From Streptomyces sp. HUAS ZL42 (GTDB lineage Bacteria; Actinomycetota; Actinomycetes; Streptomycetales; Streptomycetaceae): 64,000 bases of DNA. Every line of letters starts with the position of its first letter. Positions within the stretch are counted from its first letter, which is position 1. Positions 16,553-25,651 of this stretch are shown here, in pieces. The translations under genes were made by a program, and so were the position numbers. Under the pieces are notes generated by a model. It was not told where the DNA came from and did not search any database. It worked only from the letters and a program-made list of their open reading frames with translations. The stretch is taken from contig NZ_CP160403.1 in assembly GCF_040782645.1 (NCBI RefSeq), positions 7,103,001 through 7,167,000 on the forward strand, in the 5' to 3' direction.

Positions 16553-17989
16553 TCAGGCGCCGAGCCCGGCCTCCCACTTGCGGCGCATCAGCACATACTC
16601 GCTGAAGAGATGCCGCCCACGGTCGAGCAGCTCGCTCACCTCCGGTGCGCCCCGCGGCACGTCGGGCGTCGCGTGCCAGCCCCGCACCGACCGCTCGGCC
16701 CACGCCCGCAGCTTGACGTCAGGGTCGTCAAGAAGCGCCACAGCGCTCCTCAGCCGTGCGACACCACCCTGCGCCTCCAGCAGCCGGAACGCGGCGGCGC
16801 GCACGTGCCTCGGCCGCGCGCTCTCCAGCCGCTCCGCCAGCCGACCGGCGTCCAGCGCCCGAGCGGAGGGCAACAGTGCCTCGGTCGCCTCGCGGACGAC
16901 GCCGGCCGCCGGATCGTCGAGCAGGGGCACCAGCCGTCGTACGTCCGTCACGTCCAGGGTCCGCAGGCCGGCGACCGCCCGTGCCCGCACGCCGGGGGCA
17001 GGGTGCTCGAGCAGCGGCCACAGCAGTTCGGCGTCCCTCCGCTCACCGCACTCCGCCAGTCCGATCACCGCGCCGGGCGGCAGCGCGGGGTCGTCGGAGG
17101 CGGAGCACCAAGAGCGGTACAGCGGCTGCGGATCGGTCCCGTGCTGCCGTACGACGTACCGCGCACACGCCCGCACGAGCGCGGACCGGTCGGCGAGGAA
17201 AGCCCGCGCCCGTTCCGGCCGCCCGGCCCACCGCAGCGCGGTTACCCCGGCCGAGCGCACGCGCGGATTGCGCGCGGTGAGCAGCGGTCCCAGGACGTCG
17301 TCGTGCGCACCGCCGTCCCGTATGCCGGCCAACGCGGCCTCGGCGCACAGGTCCTGGACGACGGTGTCGTGGTCCCCGGCGGCGGCGTCGGCCAGCTCGG
17401 CGGGGGAGAGGAGGCCCTCCTCGACGACGAGGCGGTACGTGAACCGGCGTACGGCGCGGTCGGGGTCGGTGAGCAGAGGGACGATCCGCTCCCACGGGGA
17501 CCGGCGCAGCACCTCCGACAGCAGAGCGACACCGAACGCACCCCGGTCGCGGCGGCCCACCCGCAGGATCAGGGGTGCCAGGCCGGCGGCCGTCTCCGGG
17601 TCGAGGCGCTCGCGCAGCAGCTCTCGCGCAGGCTCGCGCACCGGCGTGGCCCAGTCGGCGGCGCGGAGCACCACCAGCGGGAGCACGGCGGGGTACTCGG
17701 CGGCGCGCCGCACCGCGGCCTCCCTGACCCGGCCGTCGGGGTGGCACAGGGCCAGCGCGAGTCGCGGCTCGACGTGGCGGAGGGCGAGAGTCGGCGGGAT
17801 CGCCTGCCGTTGTCCCTCGACCCAAGCCCGCGTCGGAAGCGGGCCCTGCCGGTACCAGCCCCTGGCCCGCACCCCCGCGTCCAGCGCGGTCCACGCGGCC
17901 GGATCGTCGGTGTCGACGACCTCCGGAAGAGGTGCGCCGTTCTCGAGCCGCAGCACCATGGCCTCCCCGGCCGTGATGTCGTCGCGCAT
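16553..17989 (-). CDS. HEAT-repeat/PBS-lyase-like repeat protein
   Basis: 478 aa from ATG 17989 (GGGGGCGGG upstream). It is composed of repeated Ala/Leu/Arg helix pairs of about 30 residues (VREAAVRRAAEYP, VREPARELLRERL, VRSAGVTALRWAGRPE, VRARAVAGLRTLDV, VRAAAFRLLEAQGG), typical of HEAT or PBS-lyase repeats. Such solenoids mediate protein contacts; a few act on phycobilin-like cofactors, but nothing here suggests that. No catalytic residues are evident. It lies 103 bp upstream of htpX on the same strand and could be in the same transcript. Confidence 0.82.
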   Translation of the reverse strand: MRDDITAGEAMVLRLENGAPLPEVVDTDDPAAWTALDAGVRARGWYRQGPLPTRAWVEGQRQAIPPTLALRHVEPRLALALCHPDGRVREAAVRRAAEYPAVLPLVVLRAADWATPVREPARELLRERLDPETAAGLAPLILRVGRRDRGAFGVALLSEVLRRSPWERIVPLLTDPDRAVRRFTYRLVVEEGLLSPAELADAAAGDHDTVVQDLCAEAALAGIRDGGAHDDVLGPLLTARNPRVRSAGVTALRWAGRPERARAFLADRSALVRACARYVVRQHGTDPQPLYRSWCSASDDPALPPGAVIGLAECGERRDAELLWPLLEHPAPGVRARAVAGLRTLDVTDVRRLVPLLDDPAAGVVREATEALLPSARALDAGRLAERLESARPRHVRAAAFRLLEAQGGVARLRSAVALLDDPDVKLRAWAERSVRGWHATPDVPRGAPEVSELLDRGRHLFSEYVLMRRKWEAGLGA

Positions 17990-18089
17990 TCCCGCCCCCG
18001 ATTGACCTTGCACGTCCGGCGATCGTAGGGCGCAGGACACCGCCCGGGCGCGCGAATTACGCGCTCCTCCTAACACGGTCTGATACGGC

Positions 18090-18347
18090 CTAATACGGCG
18101 CCCGGAACCGCGCGTACCCCAGCAGCACGATCACCGCGGCCACGCAGCCCAGTACCACCACCGTCGATATCCACGACGAGCGGCGTGGTGTCACCGGGCC
18201 GGGGTCGGCGCGGAACGGCTGGGGCTCGGGTGGGTTCTCCCTCCAGCGGGCGGCCAGCATGCGGGCGCGGGCCGAGGGTTCCTTGTGTTCGGCTCCGTCC
18301 GCCCACTTGAGGTCGAACTCCCGCTGGTCGTCGTCCTGTTCGGACAT
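18090..18347 (-). CDS. Small conserved membrane protein
   Basis: 85 aa. An acidic, charged N-terminal half (SEQDDDQREFDLKWADG, with RARMLAARWRENPPEP) is followed by one membrane helix (WISTVVVLGCVAAVIVLLGYA) and a short tail: a C-terminal tail-anchored topology with the bulk in the cytoplasm. It sits just downstream of glnA after that gene's terminator. The good start and strong coding bias support it. Function unknown. Confidence 0.78.
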   Translation of the reverse strand: MSEQDDDQREFDLKWADGAEHKEPSARARMLAARWRENPPEPQPFRADPGPVTPRRSSWISTVVVLGCVAAVIVLLGYARFRAPY

Positions 18348-18400
18348 CCCCGTCTCTCCCCGTCATGTCTGTCGAACAGCAGTGCCGGAAACAATACGAC

Positions 18401-18436
18401 GGCGCCCCCGCCCTGAGAAACAGGAACGGGGGCGCC
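18401..18436 (-). terminator. glnA terminator
   Basis: GGCGCCCCCG / CGGGGGCGCC, 10-bp perfect stem with a 16-base loop, 33 bp past the glnA stop codon. Confidence 0.8.
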
Positions 18437-18469
18437 GGAAGGCTCACGCGTCGGTGACGCGCGGTCCGA

Positions 18470-19879
18470 TCACACGTCGAAGTAGAGCTCGAACTCGTGC
18501 GGGTGCGGACGCAGCTGCAGCGGGGCGATCTCGTTCGCGCGCTTGTAGTCGATCCACGTCTCGATCAGGTCCGGCGTGAAGACGTCGCCCTGGAGGAGGA
18601 AGTCGTGGTCGGCCTCGAGGGAGTCGAGGACGGCCGGGAGCGAGGTCGGGACCTGCGGCACGCCCGCGTGCTCCTCGGGAGCCAGCTCGTACAGGTCCTT
18701 GTCGATCGGCTCGGCCGGCTCGATCTTGTTCTTGATGCCGTCCAGACCCGCGAGCAGCAGGGCCGAGAAGGCCAGGTACGGGTTGCCGGAGGAGTCGGGC
18801 GCACGGAACTCGACGCGCTTGGCCTTCGGGTTGGAGCCCGTGATCGGGATACGCATGGCCGCGGAGCGGTTGCGCTGCGAGTACACCAGGTTGACCGGCG
18901 CCTCGAAGCCCGGCACCAGACGGTGGTACGAGTTCACCGTCGGGTTGGTGAAGGCCAGCAGCGACGGGGCGTGCTTGAGGATGCCGCCGATGTAGTAGCG
19001 GGCGGTGTCCGACAGGCCGGCGTAGCCCTGCTCGTCGTAGAACAGCGGCTCGCCGCTGCTCCACAGCGACTGGTGGACGTGCATGCCCGAGCCGTTGTCA
19101 CCGAAGATCGGCTTCGGCATGAAGGTCGCGGTCTTGCCGTTGCGCCAGGCCACGTTCTTCACGATGTACTTGAACAGCTGCAGGTCGTCCGCGGCCGCGA
19201 GCAGCGTGTTGAACTTGTAGTTGATCTCGGCCTGGCCGGCGGTGCCGACCTCGTGGTGCTGGCGCTCGACCTGGAGACCGGCCTTGCCCAGCTCCAGGGA
19301 GATCTCGGCGCGCAGGTCGGCGAAGTGGTCGACCGGCGGGACCGGGAAGTAGCCGCCCTTGTAACGGACCTTGTAACCACGGTTGTCCTCGAGGGCGCCG
19401 GTGTTCCAGGCACCCGCCTCGGAGTCGATGTGGTAGAAGGACTCGTTCGCGCTGGTCGCGAAGCGCACGGAGTCGAAGACGTAGAACTCGGCCTCGGGAC
19501 CGAAGTACGCGGTGTCCGCGATACCGGTCGACGCCAGGTACGCCTCGGCCTTCTTCGCCACGTTGCGCGGGTCACGGGAGTACTGCTCACCCGTGATCGG
19601 GTCGTGGATGAAGAAGTTGATGTTGAGGGTCTTGTCGCGGCGGAACGGGTCCACACGCGCCGTCGACAGGTCGGCGCGCAGGGCCATGTCCGACTCGTGA
19701 ATGGCCTGGAAGCCACGGATCGAGGATCCGTCGAAGGCGAGCTCGTCGTCCGGGTCGAACGCCTCGACGGGCACCGTGAAGTGCTGCATCACGCCCGGCA
19801 GGTCGCAGAAGCGGACGTCGACGAACTTGACGTCCTCGTCCGCGATGAACTTCTTGGCCTCGTCGGCGTTCTGGAACAT
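18470..19879 (-). CDS. glnA: Glutamine synthetase type I
   Basis: 469 aa, the exact GSI-beta length. It assimilates ammonium into glutamine as a cytoplasmic dodecamer. Family motifs include [38 protein letters not shown] and [12 protein letters not shown]. Tyr397 in [11 protein letters not shown] is the adenylylation site used by GlnE, so post-translational control is expected. ATG 19879 is preceded by GGAGGAG. A near-perfect GlnR box lies 97 bp upstream. With glnII 10 kb away, the window holds both glutamine synthetases. Confidence 0.98.
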   Translation of the reverse strand: MFQNADEAKKFIADEDVKFVDVRFCDLPGVMQHFTVPVEAFDPDDELAFDGSSIRGFQAIHESDMALRADLSTARVDPFRRDKTLNINFFIHDPITGEQYSRDPRNVAKKAEAYLASTGIADTAYFGPEAEFYVFDSVRFATSANESFYHIDSEAGAWNTGALEDNRGYKVRYKGGYFPVPPVDHFADLRAEISLELGKAGLQVERQHHEVGTAGQAEINYKFNTLLAAADDLQLFKYIVKNVAWRNGKTATFMPKPIFGDNGSGMHVHQSLWSSGEPLFYDEQGYAGLSDTARYYIGGILKHAPSLLAFTNPTVNSYHRLVPGFEAPVNLVYSQRNRSAAMRIPITGSNPKAKRVEFRAPDSSGNPYLAFSALLLAGLDGIKNKIEPAEPIDKDLYELAPEEHAGVPQVPTSLPAVLDSLEADHDFLLQGDVFTPDLIETWIDYKRANEIAPLQLRPHPHEFELYFDV

Positions 19880-19959
19880 CCAGCTCCTCCTACTCCCGAC
19901 CGTGCCGCCGGGGTGGTAGTTCGTTCGTGCGGCCAGTGCGGTGGCACACGCTGACCCCG

Positions 19960-20013
19960 ACAGTAGGGACGCGTGATTTCTCGTACGTGACCCATTTGTT
20001 TCGCACAAGTTAA
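19960..20013 (-). promoter_or_regulatory. GlnR-type box and -10 element of the glnA promoter
   Basis: On the minus strand, 20013-19976 read TTAAC-n6-GAAAC-n6-GTCAC-n6-GAAAT, an almost ideal tandem GlnR site (5-6-5-6-5-6-5). Ten bases further downstream is TACTGT (19965-19960), a plausible -10. No good -35 is seen, as expected for an activator-dependent promoter. Confidence 0.8.
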
Positions 20014-20076
20014 CCGGACGTCGGCGGCTCCACCCCACCTGTCCATATGGCAAAACGGGCACAGTACCGTGGACGC

Positions 20077-20544
20077 GTGGACAAGAGGCAAGCAATCGGA
20101 TCGTGGCTGTCCGGCCCCCGCGCGGCCGCTGAGGAAGCCGGTGTCGAGTTCGGATACCGGGGTGAGCAACTCGGCCTGCCGGAGGAGGGACCGGGCTCCC
20201 TCGCCCGCCCGGGACGGCGCCTCGGAGCGCTGGCCGTGGACTGGGGTGTCAGCCTCTTGATCGCATACGGTCTGATCACCGACGGCTATGACCAGGCGAC
20301 CGGCAACTGGGCCCTGCTCATCTTCTTCGCACTTCACGTCCTCACGGTCGGCACGGTGGGCTTCACACCGGGTAAGCGGCTGTTCGGTCTCCGCGTGGTC
20401 ACCCAGGACACCGGCACCGTCAACCCGCTGCGCGTCCTCCTGCGCAGCGTCCTCCTCTGCCTCGCCATCCCGCCCCTCATCTGGGACCGCGACGGCCGGG
20501 GCCTGCACGACCGGCTGGCGCGCACCGTGGAAGTGCGCATCTAG
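20077..20544 (+). CDS. RDD-family membrane protein
   Basis: 155 aa from GTG 20077, matching where I recall homologues beginning ([19 protein letters not shown]); an ATG 10 codons upstream is possible. The RDD core is visible: [14 protein letters not shown] in the first helix, then hydrophobic segments and [11 protein letters not shown], and finally [22 protein letters not shown] proteins are small integral membrane proteins of uncertain, possibly transport-related, role. It is divergent from glnA over the GlnR-box region. Confidence 0.85.
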   Translation: MDKRQAIGSWLSGPRAAAEEAGVEFGYRGEQLGLPEEGPGSLARPGRRLGALAVDWGVSLLIAYGLITDGYDQATGNWALLIFFALHVLTVGTVGFTPGKRLFGLRVVTQDTGTVNPLRVLLRSVLLCLAIPPLIWDRDGRGLHDRLARTVEVRI

Positions 20545-20573
20545 GGCACATCGGGCCTGTGCCGGGTACGACG

Positions 20574-20607
20574 AAGGGGGCGGCCGGATCACTCCGGCCG
20601 CCCCCTT
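20574..20607. terminator. Bidirectional terminator between RDD and DUF4191 genes
   Basis: Perfect 15-bp stem AAGGGGGCGGCCGGA / TCCGGCCGCCCCCTT with the tetraloop TCAC, between convergent genes. Confidence 0.88.
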
Positions 20608-20625
20608 GTTGACGTAGGAGGAAAG

Positions 20626-21327
20626 TCAGCGGGCCTTCGGCCCGCCCTTCGGCAGCCGCATGCCCTTCGGCATCGGCCCCTTCGGCAGCGGCATGTTGCT
20701 CATCAGGTCGCCCATGGCGCGCAGCCGGTCGGTGGTCGCCGTCACCTGCGGACCGGTCAGGACCCGCGGGAACTTCAGCAGGGTGGTGCGCAGCTTCTTC
20801 AGCTCGACCTGGCCCTCGCCCGTGCCGACGATCACGTCGTGCACCGGCACGTCCGCGACGATGCGGGCCATCTTCTTCTTCTCGGCGGCCAGCAGGCTCT
20901 TCACCCGGTTCGGGTTGCCCTCGGCGACCAGGACGATGCCGGCCTTGCCGACGGCACGGTGCACCACGTCCTGGCTGCGGTTGATCGCCACCGCGGGGGT
21001 CGTCGTCCAGCCCCGGCCGATGTTGTCGAGCACGGCCGCGGCGGCGCCCGGCTGACCCTCCATCTGCCCGAAGGCGGCCCGCTCGGCCCGGCGCCCGAAC
21101 ACGATCGCCATCGCGAGGAAGGCGAGCAGGAAGCCCAGGATGCCGAGATAGATGGGGTGACCGATCAAGAAACCGATCGCGAGGAAGACACCGAGGGTGA
21201 CGATTCCGATAGCCGCGAGTACAAGACCGATCTTCTTGTCGGCCCTGCGGGTCATCTTGTAGGTCAGGGCGATCTGCTTCAGTCGCCCGGGATTCGCAGC
21301 GTCCGCTGCAGGTTCCTTCCTCGCCAT
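20626..21327 (-). CDS. DUF4191 integral membrane protein
   Basis: 233 aa. Two adjacent membrane helices (IGLVLAAIGIVTLGVFLAIG and IYLGILGFLLAFLAMAIV) follow a basic N-terminus and precede a ~150-residue cytoplasmic domain (RRAERAAFGQMEGQPGAAAAVL, AVAINRSQDVVHRAVGKAGIVLV, AEKKKMARIV). This is the DUF4191 pattern, nearly universal in actinobacteria and commonly next to lipA/lipB, as here. The role is unknown; a link to lipoylation is only suggested by synteny. Confidence 0.9.
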   Translation of the reverse strand: MARKEPAADAANPGRLKQIALTYKMTRRADKKIGLVLAAIGIVTLGVFLAIGFLIGHPIYLGILGFLLAFLAMAIVFGRRAERAAFGQMEGQPGAAAAVLDNIGRGWTTTPAVAINRSQDVVHRAVGKAGIVLVAEGNPNRVKSLLAAEKKKMARIVADVPVHDVIVGTGEGQVELKKLRTTLLKFPRVLTGPQVTATTDRLRAMGDLMSNMPLPKGPMPKGMRLPKGGPKAR

Positions 21328-21392
21328 GCCACGAAGTCTACGTGGCCCGGGAAGTGCCGACGACGGCAGTGCCCCGGAGGGAACCGGTGGAG

Positions 21393-21593
21393 TCAGGAGC
21401 CGGTGTAGGTGACCTGCTCAAGGACGCGCTGCGCCTCGACCCGGTCCTTGGCGCGACGGCGGTCCTCCAGGACGGAGGTCCAGGCGTTGCGGCGAGCGGT
21501 GCGCTGACCGCTGCTCATGAGCAGCGACTCGACGGCACGGAGTGCATCGGTGAAGGACGGGATGGCTGTGGCGCGAACGGGCGCGGCCTGCAT
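21393..21593 (-). CDS. Small conserved protein
   Basis: 66 aa from ATG 21593, preceded by a GGGGGA purine run. It is helical and basic: TDALRAVESLLMSSGQRTARRNAWTSVLEDRRRAKDRVEAQRVLEQV (shown in part). It has no signal peptide or known motif. It lies between the lipA and DUF4191 genes on the same strand, so it may be in the same transcription unit. Coding support is moderate given the size. Confidence 0.6.
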   Translation of the reverse strand: MQAAPVRATAIPSFTDALRAVESLLMSSGQRTARRNAWTSVLEDRRRAKDRVEAQRVLEQVTYTGS

Positions 21594-21874
21594 GATGGAG
21601 GTCCCCCCTCGGGAATGGCGGCTTGGGCGAGCGGTGTACGGGGTGTACAAGCAGGGTCACTGATTGGTGTTACCAGGGCATGACCGGCCGGTCAAACGCC
21701 AATGAAGCCTTGATTCGTGGCGGAAAAACCTTGACGCGGCCCTGATGGCGCCCCCATCTGCGGGGATGCCCCAGGACCGCGTCAATCGGTCGCTACTGGA
21801 CGGTAAGCGCTTGTGCGCAGATTCACACGACCTTGGTGGCACTCCGTGCCATCGAGGGGCTGTGTCGGCGACCG

Positions 21875-22840
21875 TCAGACGGCCTGCGAGGCGACGTACG
21901 CGCCACGCTTCTCCACGGCCATCTGGTACAGCCGCCCGGCACGGTACGAGGACCGCACCAGCGGCCCGGACATCACACCCGAGAAGCCGATCTGCTCGGC
22001 CTCCTCCTTCAGCTCCACGAACTCCTGCGGCTTGACCCAGCGTTCGACGGGATGGTGGCGCACGGACGGGCGCAGGTACTGGGTGATGGTGACCAACTCG
22101 CAGCCGGCGTCGTGCAGTTGCTTGAGCGCCTCGCCGACCTCCTCGCGGGTCTCGCCCATGCCGAGGATGAGGTTGGACTTGGTGACGAGGCCGTGGTCGC
22201 GTGCCGCGGTGATCACCTTCAGGGAACGGTCGTAACGGAAGCCGGGCCGGATCCGCTTGAAGATCCGCGGGACGGTCTCCACGTTGTGCGCGAAGACCTC
22301 TGGCCGGGAGGAGAAGACCTCTTCGAGCTGTTCGGGAACGGCGTTGAAGTCGGGAGCGAGCAACTCCACCTTCGTCCGCCCGCCCTCGCGTTCGGCGGTC
22401 TGCCGGTGGATCTGCCGTACGGTCTCGGCGTAGAGCCAGGCGCCGCCGTCCTCGAGGTCGTCGCGCGCGACGCCGGTGATGGTCGCGTAGTTGAGGTCCA
22501 TGGTGACCACGGACTCACCCACGCGCCGGGGCTCGTCGCGGTCGAGCGCCTCGGGCTTGCCGGTGTCGATCTGGCAGAAGTCGCAGCGGCGCGTGCACTG
22601 GTCGCCGCCGATGAGGAAGGTGGCCTCGCGGTCTTCCCAGCACTCGTAGATGTTGGGGCAGCCGGCTTCCTGGCAGACCGTGTGCAGGCCCTCGCTCTTC
22701 ACGAGGTTCTGCATCTTTGTGTACTCGGGACCCATTTTCGCCCGGGTCTTGATCCACTCGGGCTTGCGCTCGATGGGGGTCTGGCTGTTGCGGACCTCCA
22801 GGCGCAGCATCTTGCGTCCGTCGGGTGCGACTGCGGACAC
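21875..22840 (-). CDS. lipA: Lipoyl synthase
   Basis: 321 aa from GTG 22840 (AGGGAG 5 bases upstream; family-typical start [17 protein letters not shown]). This radical-SAM enzyme inserts two sulfurs into protein-bound octanoyl groups to make lipoyl. Both iron-sulfur motifs are intact: the auxiliary [12 protein letters not shown] and the radical-[11 protein letters not shown]. It acts after LipB, encoded 180 bp upstream on the same strand. Its substrates include the E2 encoded at 38999 in this window. Confidence 0.97.
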   Translation of the reverse strand: MSAVAPDGRKMLRLEVRNSQTPIERKPEWIKTRAKMGPEYTKMQNLVKSEGLHTVCQEAGCPNIYECWEDREATFLIGGDQCTRRCDFCQIDTGKPEALDRDEPRRVGESVVTMDLNYATITGVARDDLEDGGAWLYAETVRQIHRQTAEREGGRTKVELLAPDFNAVPEQLEEVFSSRPEVFAHNVETVPRIFKRIRPGFRYDRSLKVITAARDHGLVTKSNLILGMGETREEVGEALKQLHDAGCELVTITQYLRPSVRHHPVERWVKPQEFVELKEEAEQIGFSGVMSGPLVRSSYRAGRLYQMAVEKRGAYVASQAV

Positions 22841-23020
22841 GTCGGCTCCCTGCTGATTGCTTTGAGTAGTCTTCGATTCTTCGGCGTACACCAGGGTACG
22901 CCCGTACGTTTTCAGTCCCCGGGGTGGGCAACTCTGCGGATCCGGGGTGCATTCCCGGTGCCCGGCGCCGCAGTGGCCGTCGAGGTCGGTCGGCTCACCC
23001 GCGCCGGCCGGGTGCCGCTC

Positions 23021-23818
23021 CTAGGCCGACGCCCGCTCGACCTCCCGCGGCTTCAGCTCCGCATTGCCCAGCACCTCCGCCAGATGCCGCTCCACCACCG
23101 GCAGCACCTCCTCGATCGTCACGTCCCGCCCCAGCTCGTTCGCCAGAGACGCGACGCCGGCGTCGCGGATCCCGCACGGGATGATCCGGTCGAACCACCT
23201 GTTGTCGGGGTTCACGTTCAGCGCGAAGCCGTGCATCGTGACGCCCTTCGCGACACGGATGCCGATCGCCGCGATCTTGCGGTCCTCGCGACGCTGCCCC
23301 GCGTTGGACGGCGCGTACTCCGGCCCGTTCATCCGCGGGTCGAACTCCTCGTCCTGCAGACGGGGGTCGAAGTCCAGGGACAGCCCGCCGAAGGACGGCC
23401 GCTGCTCCACCGGGTCGCCCAGCACCCATACGCCGCTGCGGCCCTCGACCCGGGTGGTCTCCAGTCCGAACTCCGCGCAGGTGCGGATCAGCGCCTCCTC
23501 CAGCCGCCGTACGTGCGCGACGACGTCCACCGGACGCGGGAGCTTCTGGATCGGGTAGCCGACCAGCTGGCCCGGCCCGTGCCAGGTGATCTTGCCGCCG
23601 CGGTCCACGTCGATGACCGGCGTGCCGTCGAGGGGCCGCTCGTTGTCCGCCGTGCGGCGGCCCGCCGTGTAGACGGGAGGGTGTTCCAGAAGCAGCACGG
23701 TGTCCGGAACCTCGTCGGCGAACCGCGCCGCGTGCACGCGGCGCTGCTCGTCCCAGGCCTCCTGGTACTCGACCGCCTCCGCACCGAACCCCATGCGGAC
23801 GAACCGCAGCTCACTCAC
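23021..23818 (-). CDS. lipB: Octanoyl-[ACP]:protein N-octanoyltransferase
   Basis: 265 aa from GTG 23818 (GGGAGG 9 bases upstream). LipB transfers octanoate from ACP to a lysine of lipoyl domains. Visible motifs: [32 protein letters not shown] containing the catalytic Lys, and [13 protein letters not shown] with the acyl-enzyme Cys. The C-terminal ~60 residues complete the fold. It probably forms an operon with lipA downstream. The leader carries a short tandem repeat (23835-23867). Confidence 0.96.
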   Translation of the reverse strand: MSELRFVRMGFGAEAVEYQEAWDEQRRVHAARFADEVPDTVLLLEHPPVYTAGRRTADNERPLDGTPVIDVDRGGKITWHGPGQLVGYPIQKLPRPVDVVAHVRRLEEALIRTCAEFGLETTRVEGRSGVWVLGDPVEQRPSFGGLSLDFDPRLQDEEFDPRMNGPEYAPSNAGQRREDRKIAAIGIRVAKGVTMHGFALNVNPDNRWFDRIIPCGIRDAGVASLANELGRDVTIEEVLPVVERHLAEVLGNAELKPREVERASA

Positions 23819-23834
23819 GGGCAAGCGCCTCCCT

Positions 23835-23867
23835 CAGCGATGCAGCGATGCAGCAGATGCAGCGATG
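23835..23867. repeat. Short tandem repeat in the lipB leader
   Basis: CAGCGATG occurs twice in tandem, then CAGCAGATG, then CAGCGATG again (33 bases), immediately upstream of the lipB Shine-Dalgarno region. Confidence 0.8.
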
Positions 23868-24082
23868 ACTGTGTCAGGCACATAGCGCGCCCACGCCACT
23901 GTACGTCTGCACGTCGCGCGTCAGTCCTGCGGGCAATCCTCACACGATCGGATGAATGAATGCGGAAGCCCGCAATCGGCTGCTTACGCTCCGCTACATT
24001 CGCGCCGTCCATGAGGCCATAAGGGCTGCTCACGGGCAATCCAGGAACTTCAGTGCCCGGAAGGCAGGAGACCGCACCGCAG

Positions 24083-25519
24083 ATGACGGAACGACCCGCG
24101 CAGCGCACTCCCAACCGCCAGCTCGCCGCGCTCATCGCAGAAGCGGGATTCTCCAACGCGGGTCTGGCCCGCCGCGTGGACCAGCTCGGTCTCGAACACG
24201 GGCTGGATCTCAGATACGACAAGACGTCCGTCACCCGGTGGCTGCGCGGCCAGCAGCCCCGCGGGACCACCCCCGCCCTGATCGCCGAGGTCTTCACCCG
24301 CCGCCTCGGGCGGCGCCTCACCGCCCAGGACCTCGGCCTGGACGCCTGCGCGCCCGTCTACGCGGGCCTGGAGTTCGCCGCCACCCCCGAGGAGGCCGTC
24401 GACATCGTCAGCGGTCTGTGGCGCAAGGACTCCGGCAGCCACGCGGAGCTCCGCAAGATCGCCTTCACCGCGGCGGGACTCGTCGTGCCCAGCCGGGACT
24501 GGCTGATCGGCCGGGCCGACGACAAGGTCACCCGCGTCGAACCGCTCGCCAAGATCCCCCCACAGGGCCGGCCCGTGGTACCCCGCCAGCGCGGGGAGGC
24601 CGAGCGCGGCCCCGGCCAGAGGGTCACCGCCGGCGACATCGCCGCCCTCCGTTCGGTCGGTGAGCTGTTCCGGACCCTCGACAACGCCTACGGCGGCGGC
24701 CACGCCCGCCAGGCCCTCGTGAGGTACCTGGAGCACGAGTGCGAGCCGATGCTGCGCGGCACCTACGGCGAGCAGACCGGCCGCCGCCTGTTCGCTGCCA
24801 CCGCCGATCTGACCCGGCTCGCCGGCTGGACGTCGTTCGACATCGCCGCGCACGGTCTCGCCCAGCGCTACTTCGTGCAGGCGCTGCGACTCGCACAGGC
24901 CGCCGGTGACCGTGCGTACGGCAGCTACGTGCTCGTCACGATGAGCCGCCAGGCCGTCCACCTCGGCCACGGACGGGAGGCCGTGCAGCTCGCCCGCGTC
25001 GCCCAGCAGGGCGTGGGCGCGGGCGCCCCGCCGGTCGTCCAGGCCCTGCTGCACGCGGTCGAGGCACGAGGGCACGGAGTGCTCGGCGAGGTCCGCAACT
25101 GCACCGCCTCCCTCGTCCGCGCCGAGCGGGCCCTGGAAGCCGCCAGTGCCGGCGACGAGGTCCCGTACTGGGCGCGCTTCTTCGACGAGGCCCAGCTCGC
25201 CGACGAGTTCGGGCACTGCCACCGGGACCTGCAGCAGTTCCGCGCCGCCGCCCAGCACGCCGAACGCTCACTGCAGCTGCGCGCCCCCGGCTACGCCCGC
25301 AGCCGCCTCTTCTGCCGCCTCGTCCTCGCTTCCGCCCGGCTCGGCCTCGGCGAACTCGACCAGGCCTGCCAGCTCGGTGCGGAGGCCGCGGGCCAGGCGG
25401 TGGAGATGCGGTCGGTCCGCGCGATCGAGTACGTCAAGGACTTCGAACGCAGGCTGGAGCCGTACAAGGACGCTGCACCGGTCCGGGGCTACCGCGACAA
25501 GGTCGCGGCACTCGGCTGA
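24083..25519 (+). CDS. NsdA-like TPR regulatory protein
   Basis: 478 aa from ATG 24083; a GTG at 24053 is a less likely alternative. The N-terminus (NRQLAALIAEAGFSNAGLARRV, DKTSVTRWLRGQQPRG) looks like a divergent helix-turn-helix as in Streptomyces NsdA/NsdB and related XRE-type proteins. The rest is helical repeats (TPR-like; AVQLARVAQQG, AERSLQLRAP). NsdA-family proteins negatively affect differentiation and antibiotic production in S. coelicolor; equivalence here is inference. It is divergent from lipB with a 264-bp shared upstream region. Confidence 0.75.
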   Translation: MTERPAQRTPNRQLAALIAEAGFSNAGLARRVDQLGLEHGLDLRYDKTSVTRWLRGQQPRGTTPALIAEVFTRRLGRRLTAQDLGLDACAPVYAGLEFAATPEEAVDIVSGLWRKDSGSHAELRKIAFTAAGLVVPSRDWLIGRADDKVTRVEPLAKIPPQGRPVVPRQRGEAERGPGQRVTAGDIAALRSVGELFRTLDNAYGGGHARQALVRYLEHECEPMLRGTYGEQTGRRLFAATADLTRLAGWTSFDIAAHGLAQRYFVQALRLAQAAGDRAYGSYVLVTMSRQAVHLGHGREAVQLARVAQQGVGAGAPPVVQALLHAVEARGHGVLGEVRNCTASLVRAERALEAASAGDEVPYWARFFDEAQLADEFGHCHRDLQQFRAAAQHAERSLQLRAPGYARSRLFCRLVLASARLGLGELDQACQLGAEAAGQAVEMRSVRAIEYVKDFERRLEPYKDAAPVRGYRDKVAALG

Positions 25520-25535
25520 GCACCGTGCCGTCAGT

Positions 25536-25609
25536 CCGCGGGCATGAGTGCCGCCTGGGGCGGCACGGGTGGGCGCGGGCGGCACCCCGTCAGCGCCGGG
25601 TTGCGCGAC
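25536..25609. repeat. Copy 1 of a 74-bp dispersed element
   Basis: 71 of 74 bases match 52025-52098. It contains the hairpin GTGCCGCC-TGG-GGCGGCAC and ends in GGGTTGCGCGAC. It lies between convergent genes, just after the NsdA-like gene. Confidence 0.85.
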
Positions 25610-25651
25610 CCACCCGGCGCCGACCGCAACACCGGGCACCTGTTCATCCGC

